DNA of 39,938 nucleotides from DATJMJ01 sp035508795. GTDB taxonomy: Bacteria; Actinomycetota; Acidimicrobiia; Acidimicrobiales; Palsa-688. The position numbers and the translations under genes are program-made. The DNA lies in assembly GCA_035508795.1 (NCBI GenBank), contig DATJMJ010000097.1, positions 1-39,938 of the forward strand, written 5' to 3'. Below, piece by piece: positions 16,465 through 22,252 of this stretch (positions are counted from its first letter, which is position 1; each line of letters starts with the position of its first letter). The notes beneath the pieces are model-generated. The model was not told the origin of the DNA and did no database searches. It saw only the letters and a program-made list of their open reading frames with translations.

Positions 16465-16502
16465 GGCCCGATTGCCCAGACTGGTTGGGCTATTGCCGGG
16501 CC
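16465..16502. terminator. Two-step hairpin between helD and the Eis-like gene
   Basis: GGCCCG (16465-16470) pairs with CGGGCC (16497-16502). Inside it GCCCA (16474-16478) pairs with TGGGC (16486-16490). It sits 6 bp after each stop codon of two convergent genes, so it may act as a shared terminator. No T-tract is seen on either strand. Confidence 0.5.
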
Positions 16503-16507
16503 AAGGG

Positions 16508-17683
16508 TCAAAAGAAATCCGGCATCCAGGGCACCGGTCCGGCGAAAAGCGAGGACAGTGCTGTTAATCGAGCATCGTCGTGGCTGAGCGCTCCCGCCAG
16601 CACGAGGTCCCAGGGCGTCACCAAGCCGCTGAAGAGCGCCGAGAAAAGCCCGATGGGTAACGGGTTTTCGGCGCCGGTAGCGGGGGCTCCCAGCTTTGTC
16701 ACGGTGCCCTTACCGTCCTCCACTTCCACCATCCAGCGCCCCGAATTGACCGGGAGGGCGTCGTCCACAATGTCGATCACTGCTCTGGCGGAACTTGTCG
16801 CGTAGCCCCTCGCTTCGAGCGAGCGAGCGACGTCGAGCACGCGGAGCATCCACCTGCGCAACCTCGGGACCATGGACAGGCCGGTCGTCGACATCGCCAG
16901 CGACTCGGGGACCGTGCCAGGAGCACCTCGCCAGGCGAAGCGCGAGGCCGAATTTTCAAAACGGCGGAAGTGGCCGAGCAGTGTGCGCAAAGCGACCGGT
17001 GTCAGCGCAACCAGGTGCTTGCAATTGAGCAAGTAACCCTCCTGCTCCCACCTCCCGAGGAAATAACTCGCATAGCCGTCGACGTCGCCCTCGGCGCTCC
17101 GGGCCAGCACTGTGCGCTGGTGTGAGCCCTCTTCGCGATGGGCAAGCACATGACGTTCCCACCTGAGCGGTTGGGCACTTTGCACCGGGCCGTTGTGGTG
17201 CGAAGCGAACCGGGAAAAACAGCCCATCACATCTGGCAGATCTTCTCGTCTCATTTCGTGCACCTCTCCGCTCGAGCGGGGCAGGTCTGTGACACGGACC
17301 TCGAACTCGGGCATCAACCCGGCGAACTCGTAACCGAGCTGCCTGTACAATCCGCTGTTGGCGGGGTATAGGGCGCTTACGACGTCACCTTGGCGCCTCC
17401 GGGCCGACATCAGCTCCCGCATCAACATCGATGCCACCTGCTGGCCCCTGTGCTCGGGCAGGACCGCAACACCGGCTATACCGGCGCAAGGGATGCAGCG
17501 CCCACCGAACCACTGGCCGAAAGGCACCGCCAGGGCAGTCCCAACGGTCCTCCCGGCATCGTAAGCGCAAAGAGTGCCCTCGAGCACGATGTCCTCCGGC
17601 CTGACCACCCCGTTGAAACTCAAGCTCAAGACGGCCGCAATATCCTCGCGGTCGCCGTCGGCGGGCTCACGGATCTCGAGCAC
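16508..17683 (-). CDS. Eis-like GNAT N-acetyltransferase
   Basis: A 391-aa protein with the Eis architecture: N-terminal GNAT, second degenerate GNAT, and an SCP2-like C-terminal domain. Eis enzymes acetylate amines such as aminoglycosides or polyamines. The acetyl-CoA loop is IAGVAVLPEHRGQQVASMLM (about 69-88), with ALYPANSGLYRQLGYEFAG (104-122) after it. The chain ends in WMPDFF, matching the aromatic C-terminal carboxylate that Eis uses as a base. The GTG at 17683 lies 6 nt after TAGCTT, implying a leaderless transcript. Natural substrate unknown. Converges with helD. Confidence 0.88.
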   Translation of the reverse strand: MLEIREPADGDREDIAAVLSLSFNGVVRPEDIVLEGTLCAYDAGRTVGTALAVPFGQWFGGRCIPCAGIAGVAVLPEHRGQQVASMLMRELMSARRRQGDVVSALYPANSGLYRQLGYEFAGLMPEFEVRVTDLPRSSGEVHEMRREDLPDVMGCFSRFASHHNGPVQSAQPLRWERHVLAHREEGSHQRTVLARSAEGDVDGYASYFLGRWEQEGYLLNCKHLVALTPVALRTLLGHFRRFENSASRFAWRGAPGTVPESLAMSTTGLSMVPRLRRWMLRVLDVARSLEARGYATSSARAVIDIVDDALPVNSGRWMVEVEDGKGTVTKLGAPATGAENPLPIGLFSALFSGLVTPWDLVLAGALSHDDARLTALSSLFAGPVPWMPDFF

Positions 17684-17689
17684 CGCACG

Positions 17690-17695
17690 AAGCTA
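17690..17695 (-). promoter_or_regulatory. Leaderless -10 box of the Eis-like gene
   Basis: TAGCTT on the minus strand, 6 nt before the GTG at 17683. Confidence 0.5.
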
Positions 17696-17911
17696 CCCAA
17701 ACTTTGCCGCTCGGCGGCAGGCGGCGCTCGAGCGAGGGAGCGCGTGGGACGCGTAATCGCACGGCGCGCCCGATTTTCGTTGCGGCTTGGCGGTGACCTC
17801 GGGCCGCGGCCAATGCCTCTCGGGGACTAGCGCGCCGAGCATTCCCCGATGCGCGGGCCGCCAGCAAGTAGGCTCCCCCCAATCGCCCCAATCTCCCGCG
17901 GAAGGAGCGAG

Positions 17912-18697
17912 ATGCTGGTGCTAACTAGGCATGTCCATCAAAGCATTGTTATTGGCCAAGACGTGGTCGTGACAGTGCTTGAGGTCCGCGGGGACCAGGT
18001 CCGCCTGGGCATTACCGCGCCCAAGGACATCCAGGTCCATCGCGAAGAGGTTTTTGCGGCTCTCAATGCTGCCAATCGTGAAAACGCCCGCCCCCAACCC
18101 CAGCTGGACCTGGTGGAAGGCCACCGGGCCGACCGGGGGACCGACCAGGCACAGGGCGTAGACCGCGCAGAAATCGTAGAGCCCGCAGAAGGAGCACCCA
18201 GAGGCGCGAGCGTCGAACGCTTTAGGGGAGCTGGAAGGGTGGGCGGTGGCGACACGGCCAGAGAGCGGGCCGGCAGGAACGGGGTGGAGATGGAGGGTGC
18301 GGCGAGAGAGAGTGCCGCACGAGATATCGCGGGGAGAGCGAGCGCATCAGGAAATGGCGTAGCGGGTGCCGGTGCCGGCGGTAGCGGCGCGGGGACAGCC
18401 AGAGCCGGGGGGGTGCCCAGAGCCGAGGGGGCGGTCGGCAGGTCTGGCCCGGCCACCCACAACCCGACCGGCCATACCATGGCAAGCGGTAGCCCAGCCG
18501 GGGAAAACACGGCCGGTCGCAAAGATAGAGACCTCGCCACGAGGACAGCCGACCTCGGGGACCAAAGCCAACCCGAGCAACACAGGCAGCCTCAGCAAGC
18601 AAGGCAACCTGAGCACGAAGGGACCGCCTCCTTACCGCCCGGTACGGGTGGCCCGGTAGCAGCTCGGGCCTTCGGGCGGGGTGCTCGGGAGACTTGA
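17912..18697 (+). CDS. csrA: CsrA carbon-storage regulator with a ~195-residue disordered tail
   Basis: CsrA is a small dimeric RNA-binding regulator that recognises GGA motifs in mRNA leaders. Residues 1-62 are a clean CsrA domain: MLVLTR at the start (L4, R6), IVIGQDVVVTVLEVRGDQVR (12-31), LGITAPKDIQVHREEV (32-47), with the RNA-contact V42-H43-R44-E45. Typical CsrA is 60-80 aa, but here the frame continues to 261 aa through a tail rich in Gly, Ala, Arg, Glu and Gln with no recognisable fold. The start is fixed by GAAGGAGC just upstream of the ATG at 17912; TAGGCT at 17869 could be its -10 box. No fliW or flagellar gene is near, unlike the usual CsrA setting. Confidence 0.9.
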   Translation: MLVLTRHVHQSIVIGQDVVVTVLEVRGDQVRLGITAPKDIQVHREEVFAALNAANRENARPQPQLDLVEGHRADRGTDQAQGVDRAEIVEPAEGAPRGASVERFRGAGRVGGGDTARERAGRNGVEMEGAARESAARDIAGRASASGNGVAGAGAGGSGAGTARAGGVPRAEGAVGRSGPATHNPTGHTMASGSPAGENTAGRKDRDLATRTADLGDQSQPEQHRQPQQARQPEHEGTASLPPGTGGPVAARAFGRGARET

Positions 18698-19234
18698 GCC
18701 GCAGAGCGCGCACTTCGCAGCACTCAGCGTAACGGTGATTAGTTTCGCGACACCGGGTACATTGCTCAGGCTCTTTAATACTTCTAATGCATGCCCCGGT
18801 TGGAGCCCGAGACCGCCCACAGCCTGCAATGCACGACCCAAAGATCTTCCCCGGCCGCGGTGACGGTGAGCGTAGCTCGACGCGTCGACCCCTCGAGCCA
18901 CGCGCCCCGGGCGCGTTGAGCCTCCCCTCGGTCCCACTTGCCGGTCCACCTGCGGCCGCCTTGCCCGGCGCGGCGCGGCCCCGTTGGGCTGGACGGCAAA
19001 CCGGGGTACCACCCGCCCGCACGAGGACTGCGGTCGCAGCAACAAACAGATCCGGCCGCGCGATGTGCCGGTCCGGTCGCCGCGCGCTTCGGTGGGCCCG
19101 GTATCATTCGATCAGAGGGCCGGAAAGCGCTGGGGGAGACGATCGGCCGGTAGCGTGTGGCTTGGTGCCCGGAGGCTTGCGACAATTGGTGGAGGGCACG
19201 CCCGGGCGGCCCTCGAATGAGGACTACTGAATAA
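18698..19234 (+). promoter_or_regulatory. Long non-coding region and probable leader of the sigma factor gene
   Basis: About 540 bp without a supportable gene. An AT-rich island at about 18730-18790 contains TTGCTC (18762-18767), a 17-bp spacer and TAATGC (18785-18790), a candidate promoter that would give a leader of roughly 440 nt. TATCAT (19102-19107) is a second possible -10. Five GGA triplets (19122, 19135, 19171, 19191, 19221) lie in the last 115 bp. Open frames on both strands (about 150 codons) look like noise. Confidence 0.4.
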
Positions 19235-20170
19235 GTGCCGAACAATCACGCCGCTCAGCCCGAGGAGGACTTGGTCCGTCTCTACCTGAACGACATTGGC
19301 AAGCATTCACTCCTGACCAAGGACGACGAAGCGAGGCTTGCCCAAGCCATCGAGGCAGGACGGGCGGCGCGGGCCGAGATGACTTCAGGCAAGACCCTGG
19401 CGGTGCCGAGAAAGCGTGAATTACGGCGCTCCATACGCGAGGGCGACGAAGCTGCTGAGACGTTCGTTAAGGCCAACCTCCGGCTTGTTGTTTCCATAGC
19501 CAAGAAGTACCAGGCGGCCGAGCTACCCCTGCTCGACCTGGTGCAGGAGGGCAACCTGGGGCTTATGCACGCGGTCGAAAAGTTCGACTGGCGCAAGGGT
19601 TTCAAGTTCTCCACTTACGCGACCTGGTGGATACGCCAGGCGATCACGCGTGGCATAGCCAATACGGGCCGCACGGTGAGGCTGCCCGTACATGCCGGCG
19701 ACCTCCTCACCCGTGTCACCAAGGCGCGGGGGCGGCTGGAGGGACAGCTCGGGCGGAGACCGACGTCGGCCGAGCTGGCCAACGACCTCGAGCTCGAAGA
19801 GGAGAAGGTCATCGAGATCCTCAGGCACGCTGCCGAGCCGCTCTCCCTTTCGGAGCCATTGCGGGAGGATGGGGACGCCGAGTTGGGCGATGTGGTCGAG
19901 GACCGTTCGGCTGTTTCCCCCTTCGAAGCGGCGGCGGCGTCGCTCCTGTCGGGTGAGGTGGGCAAGATGCTCGTCGCCCTCGACGAACGAGAGCGCGAGA
20001 TCCTGAGGCTCCGCTTCGGCCTCGACAGGGGAGAGCCACGCACCTTGGACGAAGTGGGCGAGCACTTCAACCTCACACGCGAGCGGATACGCCAGATCGA
20101 GGCTCGGGCTATGTCCAAGCTGCGGCACCCCTCGACAGACCGCGGTGCTCGCGAGCTCCTGACGACCTGA
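19235..20170 (+). CDS. RNA polymerase sigma factor, sigma-70 group 1/2 (RpoD/SigB-like)
   Basis: A 311-aa sigma factor with region 1.2 (EDLVRLYLNDIG, 11-22), region 2 (FVKANLRLVVSIAKKYQ and DLVQEGNLGLMHAVEKFDWR to KGFKFSTYATWWIRQAITR, about 76-139), region 3, and region 4.2 (TLDEVGEHFNLTRERIRQIE). The RpoD core-binding and -10 recognition helices look intact. There is no long region 1.1. It is therefore either a compact primary sigma factor or a group 2 paralogue, and the window alone cannot decide. The GTG at 19235 has TGAGGA about 11 nt upstream as a modest ribosome site. It stands alone after a long non-coding leader and is followed by a small hairpin. Confidence 0.92.
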   Translation: MPNNHAAQPEEDLVRLYLNDIGKHSLLTKDDEARLAQAIEAGRAARAEMTSGKTLAVPRKRELRRSIREGDEAAETFVKANLRLVVSIAKKYQAAELPLLDLVQEGNLGLMHAVEKFDWRKGFKFSTYATWWIRQAITRGIANTGRTVRLPVHAGDLLTRVTKARGRLEGQLGRRPTSAELANDLELEEEKVIEILRHAAEPLSLSEPLREDGDAELGDVVEDRSAVSPFEAAAASLLSGEVGKMLVALDEREREILRLRFGLDRGEPRTLDEVGEHFNLTRERIRQIEARAMSKLRHPSTDRGARELLTT

Positions 20171-20192
20171 GCCGGCTGCGGCAGTCGCCGGC
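20171..20192 (+). terminator. Possible terminator hairpin after the sigma factor gene
   Basis: GCCGGC, a 10-nt loop, then GCCGGC directly after the stop codon. No T-tract; convergent with the lipoprotein gene. Confidence 0.3.
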
Positions 20193-20268
20193 GTCGCCGA
20201 GCCAGCGCTGCCCCTCGGCCCCTCGGCCCCTCGGCCCGCGCTCAGGTCTTCTTCGCCCAGGTTTTGCG

Positions 20269-20976
20269 TCAGGGGTGTGTGAAGGCCCGGCTAAACGTCT
20301 CGGGCAACTTCGACAGGACAAAGCTGAACAACAGTTGCCTGTCGGTGGTAGTCAGCACGACCGCGGCCTTGCCTGACACGTCCTGAGGCGCCTCCGCCAC
20401 CTGCCCCGCGGGGAAGTCGCCGGTAAAGGCGAATGCACATACTTGCGAACCCGAACGCGGTGGTTTGTAGCTAGCTGAAGGGTTTTTAGGGAAGCGCCTC
20501 CGGACAAGCTCGGCCATGACCTTCGGGGTCACTAACTTCACGCCCCGGAACACGTAGTTCGCTTTGGGGGCATTGAGCGCGCCTTCGGCGAGGGGCAGGT
20601 CCTCGAAGCAGTTTTTCAAACCGACGGGAAGCCCGACACCTGGAAGCCCTGTGTGGCTGCACGCGGGGAGCCCGAGCCCAAGGCCGCATAACAGCAAAAC
20701 GCAAGCCACGGCTTTCGCTCTGCGCTTGGGGAGCCCTTCGAGCCTCCCGGGATGGCTCGGTCGCGCGTTCGCGCCACCGCGACCATGCACTACATCCAGG
20801 TCTCCAAGCTCGTGCCCAGCCTTGCCCCCACGCTCGTCCCCACGCTCGTCCCCACGCCTGTCCCCACGCGTCGCCCCGATCCCGGCCCGGTGCACCAGGC
20901 TGCCCAACGCCCCGAGCCCCCCGGACCACCCGGTCCCCCTGGCCCCCCTGGCCCTATTTGGCAGGTTCATCTTCAT
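20269..20976 (-). CDS. Putative lipoprotein of unknown function
   Basis: The chain has KRRAKAVACVLLLCGLGLGL followed by PAC, a signal peptide with lipobox L-P-A-C and the acylated cysteine at residue 106 counted from 20976. After it lie about 130 residues with no family I recognise, containing NYVFRGVKLVTPKVMAELV and two further cysteines. The ATG at 20976 is only 2 nt after the stop of the upstream membrane protein gene and has GAAGGAAG before it, which supports translational coupling there. However, 105 residues ahead of a lipobox is abnormal. That stretch contains a 12-bp repeat (RGDE units), so either it expanded recently or the real start is internal, for example GTG at 20790. Confidence 0.65.
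   Translation of the reverse strand: MKMNLPNRARGARGTGWSGGLGALGSLVHRAGIGATRGDRRGDERGDERGGKAGHELGDLDVVHGRGGANARPSHPGRLEGLPKRRAKAVACVLLLCGLGLGLPACSHTGLPGVGLPVGLKNCFEDLPLAEGALNAPKANYVFRGVKLVTPKVMAELVRRRFPKNPSASYKPPRSGSQVCAFAFTGDFPAGQVAEAPQDVSGKAAVVLTTTDRQLLFSFVLSKLPETFSRAFTHP
20819..20866 (-). repeat. 12-bp tandem repeat in the lipoprotein N-terminal region
   Basis: About four copies of cgctcgtcccca (plus-strand notation), two exact at 20831-20854. In frame it yields RGDE-type units. Confidence 0.8.
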
Positions 20977-20978
20977 GG

Positions 20979-22223
20979 TTACGCTTCCTTCACCCGTTCC
21001 TCGCTACGTTTTTCCTCTGAGCTCGACTGCCGGTCCCCGGCCCTGCCGTCGGGGGGAGCATCCTGGTAACTTGCGGCCAAGCTGGCCTCGGTGGAGAGCG
21101 AAACCGCCGGGGTCGCCGGGCCCGTTCCCCCAGCCACCACGCTCGCTCCGGGTGAGCCGGCTGCAGCGGTGGCTTGTAGCCCGTTTTCTTCGGCCCGCTG
21201 GGTAAGGCGGCGGCGTGCGCGCAGGAGGCCGGCGTAACAGATCGCGCCGATAGGCAGCGGCGCCCAGAAACTTAGCAGCCTGTAAAGGAGTACTGCCGCG
21301 ACTGTTGCCGCCTTGTCGGCCGAGCTTGGGTCAAACGCTATGAGCGCTATCGTCAGCGTGCCCTCGACTACGCCGAGGCCTCCAGGGGTTATCGGCAGGT
21401 TGACCGCGAGTTGGCCGCCGCAGTAGGCGAGGAGCAGCCCCTGCCATGGCACCGGTGCGCCGACTGCCAGCAAGGAGAACATGAAGCACGTACAGTCCGT
21501 CAGCCAAATCGACGACCCCCACGCGAGCACCACGAGCCATTCCTTCGAGCTCGGGGCGACCGTCTGGATGCGCTCGAGGTTTCTTGCCAGCGGGTCTCGA
21601 AGTTGGCCGGCGGGACGGTGGAGCCGCTTTTCGAGCGAGGTTGCAGCCGCTATCGCGTACCGGTAGGCGACGCGCCTCTTGGCCCAGAGCCCAGCTACGA
21701 CCAGCGCGAGAAAAAGTACGCCAAGGATGGCGTACACGAGGTCGAAGGTGCTCCCGGTGCTGGCCGACAATGCGAGGCTTACGCCGGCGATGGCTGCGAG
21801 CGTTGCAAACAGCACCCCCGCCGACCCGATCACGACCCAGCCGGCTAGTACTTCGTCGGCGCCGAGTAACTGGTATTGGCCGAACAGGAAAAGGCCGGCA
21901 AAAGCGGCGCCAACCGGGAGCGCAGATTGGATGGTGTTGCTGGCGAATGCGATAACAGTCATCCTCGGGGCGCTGGCCCGGACGTCGCCGGCACGCAGAA
22001 GTGACCTCTGGAGGAACGCGGACCCAAGGTAGGAAAGGAACTCGGCCACAGCTGCGAACGCGAGGAACAGCCAACGCGGCTGCGACAGGAACGCTCCCGC
22101 TCCCGACAGCTCGCTCGATTTGCCGTCCACAACCCAGGCCGCGACCCCTAGCAGCGCGAAGCCGACGATTATCCGGAACGGCCGCCAAAGTCGACGTAGC
22201 GCGCGCTTCGACGGCAAACCCAT
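20979..22223 (-). CDS. UPF0104/LPG-synthase-TM-type integral membrane protein
   Basis: About 414 aa with some eight to nine hydrophobic segments and the hallmarks of the lysylphosphatidylglycerol-synthase TM (AglD/UPF0104) family: an internal FASNTIQSALPVGAAFAG segment and, near the end, AVNLPITPGGLGVVEGTL, the conserved P-G-G-x-G-x-x-E motif. Members flip or build lipid-linked products; many are uncharacterised. The frame extends to 22445, inside the relaxase gene, but ATG at 22223 starts directly before the first membrane region and 29 bp after the relaxase stop. The C-terminal ~75 residues are polar and disordered. It sits between relaxase and lipoprotein genes on one strand, so the three are probably co-transcribed. 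Confidence 0.82.
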   Translation of the reverse strand: MGLPSKRALRRLWRPFRIIVGFALLGVAAWVVDGKSSELSGAGAFLSQPRWLFLAFAAVAEFLSYLGSAFLQRSLLRAGDVRASAPRMTVIAFASNTIQSALPVGAAFAGLFLFGQYQLLGADEVLAGWVVIGSAGVLFATLAAIAGVSLALSASTGSTFDLVYAILGVLFLALVVAGLWAKRRVAYRYAIAAATSLEKRLHRPAGQLRDPLARNLERIQTVAPSSKEWLVVLAWGSSIWLTDCTCFMFSLLAVGAPVPWQGLLLAYCGGQLAVNLPITPGGLGVVEGTLTIALIAFDPSSADKAATVAAVLLYRLLSFWAPLPIGAICYAGLLRARRRLTQRAEENGLQATAAAGSPGASVVAGGTGPATPAVSLSTEASLAASYQDAPPDGRAGDRQSSSEEKRSEERVKEA

Positions 22224-22252
22224 TTCGCCAATCTTCGCGCTGATCAAGCTGA

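Noticed and set aside
18784..19245. Overlapping ~150-codon frames on both strands upstream of the sigma factor gene
   Set aside because: Both strands are open over the same interval, neither shows a known motif, and the region looks like a leader with promoter signals.
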